From Gammaproteobacteria bacterium (GTDB lineage: Bacteria; Pseudomonadota; Gammaproteobacteria; Chromatiales; Sedimenticolaceae): a DNA stretch of 7,868 nucleotides. This document shows, in pieces, positions 1 through 6,334 of the stretch (position 1 is its first letter; each line of letters begins with the position of its first letter). The notes beneath the pieces are model-generated. The model did not search any database and was not told the origin of the DNA. It saw only the letters and a program-made list of their open reading frames with translations. Both the position numbers and the translations under genes were made by a program. The stretch covers positions 1 to 7,868 of the forward strand of contig JAGRHB010000077.1 of NCBI GenBank assembly GCA_020445245.1. The letters are read 5' to 3'.

Positions 1-647
1 TTGCCGCGGGCATCCAGTTCGCTGACCCTGCCGGATGCCTGATCGATCTGGCCCGACAGGCTGTCCATGCTGCTCGCGGTCTGCTGAAAGACCTTTTGAC
101 AGGAATCGACGCGAGAGCGGGTCTCGCCGATCGCGTGTCGCGTTGCGTCCACATGCTGGTAGACGACCGCGGATGAGTCCTGCATCTTGGTGATCGAGTT
201 CGCCACCGTCTGGCTGTACAGGCGCTGCATCCCGGCCCGCTGCGCCTGGAAACCGTAGCTGTCGGCGAGTTCCTTGGAGATCGGGATCAGCCTGCTGGCC
301 GAAGCGGCGATCTCGGCGACGGAGTCGTCGCAGGTCCTGGTGAACAGGTTCACCACCCGGTTGAGTTCACGACACGGACCCGGGGTGTGTTCCTCGAGAC
401 GTACTGTCAGGTCCACACGATCGTTTTGCGCTCCCGGCTGCAGTGTCGCCACCAGGTCTTTCGCCGGGCGGCGCACGAACCTGACCATGTAGTAGGCGAT
501 CACCACCACGACCAGCAGGTCCTGCAGCAGGCCCGCGAGAAACAGAGGCATGTCGGCACCATGGATCCCGGCCACAAGCGCGTTGCCGGAAAGGATGACG
601 AGTGCCAGCAGGGCCAGGATAAATCGGTCCGCAAACCTGTTGATCAT
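1..647 (-). CDS. Methyl-accepting chemotaxis protein, N-terminal part (3' end outside window)
   Basis: This gene reads leftward and runs off the left edge, leaving 215 residues visible. Residues 9-27 and 35-55 are two hydrophobic segments joined by a loop of only about seven residues, so there is essentially no periplasmic ligand-binding domain. Residues 56-105 resemble a HAMP linker: a Pro at position 61 after the membrane exit, a DLTVRLEE stretch at 79-86, and an amphipathic second helix ending in NLF at 100-102. After this comes a long helix rich in Ala, Ser, Gln and Glu (about 106-215), typical of the start of the MCP coiled-coil signalling domain. The kinase-control tip lies beyond the window. 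The family relays signals to CheA/CheW at the inner membrane. ATG at 647 is the only workable start, because the nearby ATGs at 658 and 663 hit stops within a few codons. A sigma-28-type promoter lies upstream. MCP identity is likely but not proven without the conserved tip; another HAMP coiled-coil protein is the alternative. Confidence 0.8.
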   Translation of the reverse strand, partial: MINRFADRFILALLALVILSGNALVAGIHGADMPLFLAGLLQDLLVVVVIAYYMVRFVRRPAKDLVATLQPGAQNDRVDLTVRLEEHTPGPCRELNRVVNLFTRTCDDSVAEIAASASRLIPISKELADSYGFQAQRAGMQRLYSQTVANSITKMQDSSAVVYQHVDATRHAIGETRSRVDSCQKVFQQTASSMDSLSGQIDQASGRVSELDARG

Positions 648-725
648 GGTCTTTTCATTCCATGCAGCGGTGGTCTCAGGGAGGTCATTGTCGGTGTTGA
701 TTCGTTGCAGTGTCGTCAGCCAATG

Positions 726-752
726 TTTGCGGCATCCGACAGGGAAACTTGA
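726..752 (-). promoter_or_regulatory. Sigma-28 (FliA)-type promoter for the chemoreceptor gene
   Basis: On the minus strand the sequence reads TCAAGTTT (752-745), an 11-base spacer, then GCCGCAAA (733-726). The E. coli FliA consensus is TAAAGTTT-N11-GCCGATAA, so 13 of 16 positions match with exact spacing. Transcription would begin near 719, giving a leader of about 70 bases before the ATG at 647. Its position directly upstream of a chemoreceptor gene fits the known FliA regulon. Called by eye. Confidence 0.75.
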
Positions 753-779
753 ACAGCACCCACTGAGGAATACCGTGAT

Positions 780-795
780 GGTGATTCACATCACC
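780..795. repeat. Short inverted repeat just after the antiporter stop codon
   Basis: GGTGAT (780-785) and ATCACC (790-795) form a perfect 6-bp stem with a 4-base loop, starting nine bases beyond the antiporter stop codon. It could act as a weak 3'-end hairpin for that transcript. No run of T follows on the minus strand, so it is not a convincing intrinsic terminator. Confidence 0.3.
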
Positions 796-803
796 CACCC
801 TGT

Positions 804-2456
804 TCAGCCGGCTTGCGCGGCCTGTGCGGGTTCCGCTGTGATCATATCGCCGAAGTTTGCGACCACGTGCTCGGCGAAACTCTCGCCGGCGCTGGCGTAG
901 AAATTGAAAACGGCGTTCACGCCGGCCTCGCGCAGCGCACTTTCGTGGTCGGGGTAGTGGGCAACCGATGCGAGCTGCAGGTCGAACTTCTGTTCCCGCA
1001 ACAGTCGCGCGACGGCCATGTTGGACTTGTGATCACTGAAGGCCAGCAGCGCAAGTTTGACGTGGCCGCTGCGTTCGGCGCGTGCCCAGAAGTCTGCATC
1101 TGTGGCATCACCATGCGTCACATTGCGCCCTGCCTCGCGATGACGCGCGACATAGTCTTCGTTGATGTCGATGCCGAGCACGACCTCCCCCCATCGCGAG
1201 CGCAGGTAATCGTAGGCCCCTGTGCCGACTCTGCCCATTCCGAACACCACTACCTGCGCCTTGCCGGCGCGGATCATCTCGTCGCCCGGCAGGCGCGATC
1301 TGGTCTGGAATTTGTGCAGCGGGTGCCGCCAGCGTGCGTACATCTGCTTGGATATGCCATTGAGCGGAGAGGCGACCAGGAAGCTGATCGCCAGGGCAAG
1401 CGCAATAACCGACAACCAGTCTGGTTGCAGCCATGTGTGACTGACGCCGACGGCGCCGACGATCAGGCCGAACTCGCTGAAGTTGGTCAGGCCGAGCGAC
1501 GCCAGCGTCGCGCTGCGCGAGCGCATGCGCTGGCGGGTCATCAGGAAGAAATACAGCGTGGTCTTTATCGGAAGGATCAACACGACCAGCATCAGGGCGG
1601 TGCCGAGCGTGGCCCAGCTGATTTCGCCGGACAGGCCGATGGAAAGGAAAAAGCCGATCAGGAACAAGTCCTTGAAATTCAATAGCGCCTTGGCCAGCTC
1701 GTTGGTTTTCGCGTGCCCGGCCAGCAGTATTCCGAGGACCAGGGCGCCGAGGTCGGCCTTGATACCGACAGACTCGAACAGTGCTGCACCGGCCAATGGC
1801 AGTATCCAGCCCATCAGTATCAACAGCTCACCGTGCCCCACCTTTTCCAGGATCAGCAGCAGCAGCGGCCGGAGCGGGATCAGGCCGATCAGCATCAGCG
1901 CCCATACGCTGGGGAGAGTACCTGCGGAGGCGGCGATGAACACGACCGCAAAGATGTCCTGCACGATCAGCAGTCCGATCGCGATACGACCGTGGATTGC
2001 ACCCATTTCGCCGCGGGCCTCAAACACCTTTACCGCAAACACGGTGCTGGAGAAGCTCAGGGCAAAGCCGATCAGCAATGCGGTGGAGGTCGTGATTCCG
2101 GCAAACAGGCCCACTCCCAGTACTGCGAGTGCCCCGGTCACGAGCGCGACCACTGCAACTGTCACCACCATGTGTACGCCTGCGGTGAGCCAAACCACCG
2201 GGGCCGCGAGATCCTTGACGTGCAACTTCAGTCCGATGGTGAACAACAACAGGGTCACCCCGAGATCGGCAATCTCGTGCAGCAACGGCGTGTTCTGCAT
2301 CCCGAGCGCCCCGAGGGCGAAGCCGGCGGCAAGGAAACCCATCAGCGGTGGCAGGCTGGCGAGTCGCGCAACGAGTCCCAGGGCGAAAGCGATGCCGAGC
2401 GGCAGGATGTGCATCGCGTCGACAGCGGCGAGGTTCAGTGGAGCAAGGTTCTGCAT
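804..2456 (-). CDS. CPA2-family cation:proton antiporter with RCK/TrkA-N domain (KefB/YbaL-like)
   Basis: This is a 550-residue inner-membrane antiporter that probably exchanges K+ or Na+ for H+. Residues about 15-375 are a run of around a dozen hydrophobic segments typical of the Na+/H+ exchanger fold. GVTLLLFTIGLKL (66-78) and the SFSSTVFAVK stretch (134-143) match conserved CPA2 blocks. LLIVQD (162-167) carries the Gln-Asp pair seen in Kef-type carriers. Residues about 398-520 form a Rossmann RCK-N domain: GMGRVG (406-411), an acidic residue ending the second strand (Asp430), and HGDATD (448-453). This domain would bind NAD(H) or another nucleotide and gate transport. There is no RCK-C domain, as in E. 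coli YbaL (about 558 residues). The start is uncertain: neither ATG at 2456 nor the in-frame ATG at codon 15 (2414) has a clear Shine-Dalgarno, and the hydrophobic core begins right after codon 15. It is the same-strand downstream neighbour of the GGDEF-EAL gene, 82 bp away. Family is secure; the transported ion and a Kef versus YbaL label are not. Confidence 0.9.
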   Translation of the reverse strand: MQNLAPLNLAAVDAMHILPLGIAFALGLVARLASLPPLMGFLAAGFALGALGMQNTPLLHEIADLGVTLLLFTIGLKLHVKDLAAPVVWLTAGVHMVVTVAVVALVTGALAVLGVGLFAGITTSTALLIGFALSFSSTVFAVKVFEARGEMGAIHGRIAIGLLIVQDIFAVVFIAASAGTLPSVWALMLIGLIPLRPLLLLILEKVGHGELLILMGWILPLAGAALFESVGIKADLGALVLGILLAGHAKTNELAKALLNFKDLFLIGFFLSIGLSGEISWATLGTALMLVVLILPIKTTLYFFLMTRQRMRSRSATLASLGLTNFSEFGLIVGAVGVSHTWLQPDWLSVIALALAISFLVASPLNGISKQMYARWRHPLHKFQTRSRLPGDEMIRAGKAQVVVFGMGRVGTGAYDYLRSRWGEVVLGIDINEDYVARHREAGRNVTHGDATDADFWARAERSGHVKLALLAFSDHKSNMAVARLLREQKFDLQLASVAHYPDHESALREAGVNAVFNFYASAGESFAEHVVANFGDMITAEPAQAAQAG

Positions 2457-2489
2457 TGGTCAGATCGGCGGGAAGAGGTTGTCCGATGA

Positions 2490-2513
2490 TCGCATCTTGG
2501 TGGGTCGATGCGA
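2490..2513. repeat. Inverted repeat TCGCATC-N10-GATGCGA upstream of the antiporter gene
   Basis: TCGCATC (2490-2496) and GATGCGA (2507-2513) are perfect 7-bp inverted arms around a 10-base centre, in the 82-bp gap between the cyclic-di-GMP gene's stop and the antiporter start. On the minus strand a TTGACT, close to a -35 box, lies just before it, so the repeat would fall in the spacer of a possible promoter whose -10 box is poor. It may be an operator, an mRNA hairpin or chance. No T run follows, so it is not a standard terminator. Confidence 0.35.
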
Positions 2514-2538
2514 AGTCAAGAAGGAGTTGGCCACATGT

Positions 2539-5500
2539 CTATCTCTGCCTCACCTGTCCGACGGTCGTGTCCTGCCACAGCATCGCCACTTCGGCCGCAG
2601 GCAGCGGTCGCGAGTAGAGGAAGCCCTGGAAGTAGTCGCAGCCTTCCCGGGAGAGGAAGGCGCGCTGCGCTTCGGTCTCGACACCCTCGGCGACGGTCTC
2701 GAGTTGCAGCTCCCTGCCCATCGCGAGAACGGCCCGTGCGATGGCCATGTCGTTGCGATCCTGTGGGATGTCACGCACGAATGCGCGGTCGATCTTCAAT
2801 GTGTCTGCGGGCAGACGCTTCAAGGTGGCCAGCGACGAGTGACCGGTGCCGAAATCGTCGATGGCAATGCGTACACCTAGGTTACGCAGGTCGTTGAGGA
2901 TGCCGACGGTCTGGTCCACGTGTTCCATCACGAAGGTTTCAGTGATCTCGAGTTCCAGAAAATTGGCCGCCAGTTCCGTCTCTTCAAGGACTGATGAAAC
3001 GGTTGAGACAATATCGCCGCGAACAATCTGCGGTCCGGCAAGATTGACCGACATCCGCATCGGCGGTGCACCCTCAAGCTGCCACGCGCGCAGTTGTCCG
3101 CTTGCGGCCCGCAGGGCCCACTCACCGATAGGGATGATCAGGCCGTTCTCCTCCGCCAGGGGAATGAAGCGGTTGGGTGCGATCAGCCCTTCGACCGGAT
3201 CATCCCAGCGAATCAGGGCCTCGACACCGACGATCCGTCCGTCGGCGGTGAACTGCGGCTGGTAGTGCAGCAGGAACTCCTGGTTCTGGATCGCCCGGTG
3301 CAGCCGTCCTTCGAGTGCGACCCGCTCACTGGTTCGGGTTGACAGTGCCGCTGAATAGAACTGGAAATTGTTGCGCCCCGATGCCTTTGCCTGGTACATC
3401 GCCGCGTCGGCGTGTTTGACCAATGCGGTGGCGTCGTCGCCATCGTCGGGATACAGGCTGATTCCCACGCTGGTGCCGATGTGCAGATGGTGACCGCCGA
3501 GCTCGAAGGGCTGCGAAAGCGCCTGAACCACCTTGTGTGCGATCTGCTCGATGCTGCGGTGGTTTCCCGCTGACTCGAGCAGGATCGTGAACTCGTCACC
3601 GCCGAGTCGGGCTATGGTGTCCTCACCGCGCACCAGTTGCCGCAATCGCGTGGCGACCGCCTTGAGCAGGGTGTCGCCGACCGGATGTCCCAGGCTGTCG
3701 TTGACGTCCTTGAATCGATCGAGGTCCAGAAACAGCAGCGCCAGATGTTGCCGCTGGCGTTGCGCACGCTGGATCGCGTGGTCGAAGCGGTCGAAAAACA
3801 GTTCTCGGTTCGGCAGCCCGGTGAGGTTGTCGAAGTAGGCCAGGCGGTGGATGCGCTGTTCGCTGCGTCGCTGCTCGGTGATGTCGCGCATCACTGACAC
3901 GTACTGCGAAGGCCGTCCGGCTTCGTCATGGATGGCCACCAGGGTCTGCCATGTCGGGAAGATCTCACCGTCCTTTCGCCGGTTCCAGATTTCGCCTTCC
4001 CAGATGCCCTGTTTTAGCAGGGTGTCCCACAGCTGCTGATAGAACACCGGTGGGTGCTCACCGGAGCGATAGGGCGGGCGGGTTAGGCCGATCAGTTCCT
4101 GCTCACGGTAACCCACCATGTCGCAAAGCGCACGGTTGACCCGCAGGATCCGCCCATTGGCGTCGGCAACCAGGACGCCCTCGGTGATGTGCTGGAACAC
4201 ATTCTCGGCCAGCAGCAGGGACTGCTCGGCGCGCTTGCGCGGACCTATGTCGCTGAACACCACGACGGCCCCGGCATCGTCGTCGGCCGACAGCGGGGAA
4301 CGGGTGAATCCGGTTTCCAGGTGTGTGCCGTTGCGCCGTCTTAGGGTGGTTTCCATATGCTTGCCGTTGAACCGGCCCGACTGGAGCAACGGGTTGTCTG
4401 CGTTGCAGATAGCGGGTGCATCGCGGCCTTCGTCGGCCAACCTGCGGCCGAGCAGTTCCCCAGGCGCATAGCCGAGCAACTGCGCGCCGGCCGGATTCAT
4501 GAAAGTAACCCGTCCTGCGGCATCGAGCCCGAATATCCCTTCGCCGGCCGCGTCCAGCAGCAGGCGCTGACGCAGTTCGGCCGCTTCGCGGCGCCGAATC
4601 TCTTCACGCATCGCCTGTTCGACGCGAATGTAATCGCTGATGTCGCGAGCAATCGCGAGCACGAATACGCCACGGACAGTGTGAGTGCTGCTTAGTGAGA
4701 GTTGCACCGGTACCAGGTCTCCGCTGGGGCGCCGGGCGTTGATCTGCAGGTGAGCATCTGCTGATCCTGCATCCAGCGGGGGCAGTGTCTCGGCAAACAA
4801 TCCGGCCAGCGGCTGACCGATCACCTCACTTTTCCGGCGACCGAAGATACCTTCGGCGCAGAGGCTGAAATCCGTGATCCGGCCCCGATGGTCGGTGGTG
4901 ATAAGGCCGTTCGGCGCCGTATCAAACATGCGCTGCAGCTTGGCCTGTTCATGTTGCAGATCGCTGGTCTGGGCATCGACCCTGTCCTGCAGCCTGGTCT
5001 TTTGCCGGTTCGACATCAGCGCGATGAAAACCAGAAGGGCGCATGCCACCAGCGTGATGCCGGCCAGTGCGTTCTGGATCAGCGATATGCCCGGAATTGC
5101 CTCAACCGAGTCTGCTTCGACCGCAATACCGAAATTGTAGGAAGCCATCCAGCGCCAGGCACCGACGACGTTCACGCCGCGATAGTCTGGATAGCCATCG
5201 GCATTGACGCCGCTCCTGCCCGCTGTTGCCGATGCCGCCATAAGGGTCAACGAATCACTGCCTGGAGGCGTTAGGCTGATATTGCGGAAGCTGCGCTGGG
5301 CTCCCTTCAGGGCCCCGCTCGCCCGCAACTGCTCGTCGAAGCGGCTTTCCGACAGCAACAGGCCGTCGCGGTCGAACGCGTAGCTTTCCCCCGACCTTCC
5401 TGTGAAGCCGAGGCGCAGGGTGTGGTACAGCAGGGCCTCGGGGTCGTGGCGCAATGCCAGCAGTGCAATCGGGGCGCCTGTGCCGTCTCGTATCGGGCTG

Positions 5501-6027
5501 AGTGCAAACATGGTGGGTGGCTGCCCGGGCGCATCGGACGGCAGTGGCTGGGTGATCAGGGTCCCCCCGGCCCAGACTCGGGCGAGCGCGAGCGGCTGCA
5601 GTTGGGCCGGGTGTGGGGCATCGACGTCGAGATCGTCCGAGGAAGCGATGCTGCGTCCGTCGGGTGTGACGATAGCAAACCCCCGGAGTCCCTTGCTGCG
5701 CAGCAGTGGCTGCATCAGTTGGTGCAGCTGCTCCCGGGTTACGGTGGGCGGTGACATGGCCCCCCCTTGGGGTGACACCAACAGCGCCTGGGCGGCGGCG
5801 CGGATCCGGGGCTGCGCGGCGATGTATTGCACCTCACCGATGGCCTGCTGGTACAACACATCGATACTGTTGGCGATGACGTCTACCAGGGAGGTGAGAT
5901 TGCGCTCCACCTCGCGGCGCAGCGTTTGTTCCCCCTGGGCATTGATCATCGCTGCCAGCGTCACCAGGATCGCGATCGCCGTCGCAACTTTCAGCCAGTT
6001 GGCCGTATTGTGACCCAGGCGAATCAC
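2539..6027 (-). CDS. Membrane-bound Cache-PAS-PAS-PAS-GGDEF-EAL cyclic-di-GMP signalling protein
   Basis: This is a 1162-residue bifunctional-type protein predicted to make and break cyclic di-GMP at the inner membrane. One transmembrane helix (about 11-29) leads to a periplasmic region (about 30-315) resembling a double Cache sensor, with RSGESYAFDRDG near 211-222 and YRGVNVVGAWRWM near 282-294. A second helix (about 317-337) leads into three PAS domains (about 363-470, 486-600 and 604-720). The cyclase domain has an intact GGDEF at 809-813, and the inhibitory-site RxxD (RGED, 800-803) sits exactly five residues before it. The phosphodiesterase domain has EAL at 936-938, Asn995, Glu1027, the Asp pair 1057-1058, Lys1078, Glu1114 and Gln1134, the residues expected of an active EAL enzyme. 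The open frame continues upstream to 6318, but those 97 extra codons cross the promoter and Fur-box region and look non-coding. GTG at 6027, eight bases after GGAGG, is the better start. A sigma-28-type promoter upstream suggests flagellar co-regulation. Signal and net activity are unknown. Confidence 0.93.
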   Translation of the reverse strand: MIRLGHNTANWLKVATAIAILVTLAAMINAQGEQTLRREVERNLTSLVDVIANSIDVLYQQAIGEVQYIAAQPRIRAAAQALLVSPQGGAMSPPTVTREQLHQLMQPLLRSKGLRGFAIVTPDGRSIASSDDLDVDAPHPAQLQPLALARVWAGGTLITQPLPSDAPGQPPTMFALSPIRDGTGAPIALLALRHDPEALLYHTLRLGFTGRSGESYAFDRDGLLLSESRFDEQLRASGALKGAQRSFRNISLTPPGSDSLTLMAASATAGRSGVNADGYPDYRGVNVVGAWRWMASYNFGIAVEADSVEAIPGISLIQNALAGITLVACALLVFIALMSNRQKTRLQDRVDAQTSDLQHEQAKLQRMFDTAPNGLITTDHRGRITDFSLCAEGIFGRRKSEVIGQPLAGLFAETLPPLDAGSADAHLQINARRPSGDLVPVQLSLSSTHTVRGVFVLAIARDISDYIRVEQAMREEIRRREAAELRQRLLLDAAGEGIFGLDAAGRVTFMNPAGAQLLGYAPGELLGRRLADEGRDAPAICNADNPLLQSGRFNGKHMETTLRRRNGTHLETGFTRSPLSADDDAGAVVVFSDIGPRKRAEQSLLLAENVFQHITEGVLVADANGRILRVNRALCDMVGYREQELIGLTRPPYRSGEHPPVFYQQLWDTLLKQGIWEGEIWNRRKDGEIFPTWQTLVAIHDEAGRPSQYVSVMRDITEQRRSEQRIHRLAYFDNLTGLPNRELFFDRFDHAIQRAQRQRQHLALLFLDLDRFKDVNDSLGHPVGDTLLKAVATRLRQLVRGEDTIARLGGDEFTILLESAGNHRSIEQIAHKVVQALSQPFELGGHHLHIGTSVGISLYPDDGDDATALVKHADAAMYQAKASGRNNFQFYSAALSTRTSERVALEGRLHRAIQNQEFLLHYQPQFTADGRIVGVEALIRWDDPVEGLIAPNRFIPLAEENGLIIPIGEWALRAASGQLRAWQLEGAPPMRMSVNLAGPQIVRGDIVSTVSSVLEETELAANFLELEITETFVMEHVDQTVGILNDLRNLGVRIAIDDFGTGHSSLATLKRLPADTLKIDRAFVRDIPQDRNDMAIARAVLAMGRELQLETVAEGVETEAQRAFLSREGCDYFQGFLYSRPLPAAEVAMLWQDTTVGQVRQR

Positions 6028-6040
6028 GCACCCCCCCTCC
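6028..6040 (-). promoter_or_regulatory. Ribosome binding site deciding the GTG start of the GGDEF-EAL gene
   Basis: On the minus strand GGAGG (6040-6036) stands eight bases before GTG (6027-6025), within a run of seven Gs (6037-6031). This is the only strong Shine-Dalgarno near the first transmembrane helix, and it sets the start well inside the longer open frame. Confidence 0.75.
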
Positions 6041-6086
6041 GTTGGTTTCGGCAACAGCCTGGAAGGTTTGCCAGGCCACCTGTCAG

Positions 6087-6113
6087 GTAGCGGCCGTTGC
6101 AATAGGTGCTTTA
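6087..6113 (-). promoter_or_regulatory. Sigma-28 (FliA)-type promoter for the GGDEF-EAL gene
   Basis: The minus strand reads TAAAGCAC (6113-6106), 11 bases, then GCCGCTAC (6094-6087). The core TAAAG and GCCG elements are exact and spacing matches the FliA consensus TAAAGTTT-N11-GCCGATAA; 11 of 16 positions agree overall. Transcription would start near 6080, leaving a leader of about 53 bases before the GTG at 6027. It is weaker than the chemoreceptor promoter, but its position and spacing support it. Confidence 0.55.
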
Positions 6114-6119
6114 AGCACC
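6105..6119. repeat. 15-base palindrome overlapping the sigma-28 box
   Basis: GGTGCTT (6105-6111) and AAGCACC (6113-6119) are perfect 7-bp arms around a single T. The palindrome covers the upstream box of the leftward sigma-28-type promoter, where a repressor could block it. No known operator was recognised. Confidence 0.45.
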
Positions 6120-6270
6120 GTCCCATGTTTCCCAGCGCATATTGCGGCGCACAACGACGGCGTCGGTCGCCCTGGGGCATGCCCCAATCACCGCCGTCGG
6201 GTGCCGGATCCGCCGAAACTGGCGGGCGAAATCTGCGCCAGCTCAAAAAACCCCAAAAACAGTATTTACT

Positions 6271-6310
6271 GATATTGCACATCGCGCGATGATTTGCGAT
6301 ATTGCAAATC
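6271..6310. repeat. 13-base direct repeat GATATTGCANATC, two copies
   Basis: GATATTGCACATC (6271-6283) and GATATTGCAAATC (6298-6310) differ at one base and start 27 bp apart. The second copy is inside the Fur box; the first overlaps the -35 region. Between them lies a perfect 12-bp palindrome, CATCGCGCGATG (6280-6291). The copies could be paired protein-binding sites. Confidence 0.55.
6275..6303 (+). promoter_or_regulatory. Sigma-70-type promoter for feoAB
   Basis: TTGCAC (6275-6280) and GATATT (6298-6303) are separated by 17 bases and match the -35 and -10 consensus at 3 and 4 of 6 positions. The start point would be near 6310, about 25 bases before the feoA GTG. A-tracts at 6245-6250 and 6255-6259 lie near where an UP element would sit. 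The -10 box overlaps the first bases of the Fur box, as expected for an iron-repressed promoter. Confidence 0.5.
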
Positions 6311-6312
6311 AT
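6289..6312. repeat. 24-bp near-perfect palindrome over the feo -10 region
   Basis: The arms ATGATTTGC (6289-6297) and GCAAATCAT (6304-6312) are perfect inverted copies around GATATT, whose inner ATAT is itself symmetric. Only one base pair in the 24-bp site breaks symmetry. It overlaps both the -10 box and the left half of the Fur box, but its centre (6300/6301) differs from that of the Fur 19-mer (6307), so it may be a site for a second regulator. Confidence 0.55.
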
Positions 6313-6316
6313 TATC
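6298..6316 (+). promoter_or_regulatory. Fur box controlling feoAB
   Basis: GATATTGCAAATCATTATC matches the classical E. coli Fur consensus GATAATGATAATCATTATC at 16 of 19 positions, with the right 10 bases exact. It overlaps the proposed -10 box and start point of the feoAB promoter, so Fe(II)-loaded Fur would block transcription when iron is plentiful. The ferrous iron transporter downstream is a standard Fur target. Confidence 0.88.
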
Positions 6317-6322
6317 ATTCAT

Positions 6323-6327
6323 GAGGT
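6323..6327 (+). promoter_or_regulatory. Ribosome binding site for feoA
   Basis: GAGGT lies seven bases before GTG at 6335 and decides the feoA start. The alternative TTG at 6302 would lie within the Fur box, upstream of the predicted transcription start. Confidence 0.7.
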
Positions 6328-6334
6328 CCCGGCT

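Noticed and set aside
387..752. Rightward open frames over the chemoreceptor start and its promoter.
   Set aside because: They are antisense to the chemoreceptor and cover its sigma-28 promoter; the translations show no protein-like pattern.
780..795. Intrinsic terminator after the antiporter gene.
   Set aside because: The 6-bp stem is short and no T run follows on the minus strand; kept only as an inverted repeat.
813..1685. Rightward 290-codon open frame opposite the antiporter gene.
   Set aside because: It lies wholly antisense to conserved RCK and membrane coding sequence, with no recognisable domain or leader.
1483..2880. Rightward 465-codon open frame opposite the antiporter and the end of the GGDEF-EAL gene.
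   Set aside because: It is antisense to two well-recognised genes, crosses their boundary, and its Ser/Arg/Pro-rich translation is typical of the shadow frame of high-GC genes.
6260..6271. CAGTA-TT-TACTG palindrome next to A-tracts, considered as an operator or a terminator.
   Set aside because: Five-base arms with a 2-base centre are too small for an RNA hairpin and match no operator I recognise; the A-tracts are better explained as an UP-like element.
6028..6318. Leftward open frame extending the GGDEF-EAL protein by 97 residues upstream.
   Set aside because: The extension crosses the Fur box and the sigma-28 promoter, has no membrane or domain pattern, and has a Cys/Arg/Trp-rich composition unlike the rest. 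A strong GGAGG precedes the GTG at 6027, just before the transmembrane helix.
6302..6334. TTG at 6302 as an earlier feoA start.
   Set aside because: It lies within the Fur box, before the predicted transcription start, has no Shine-Dalgarno, and would add 11 residues absent from typical FeoA.
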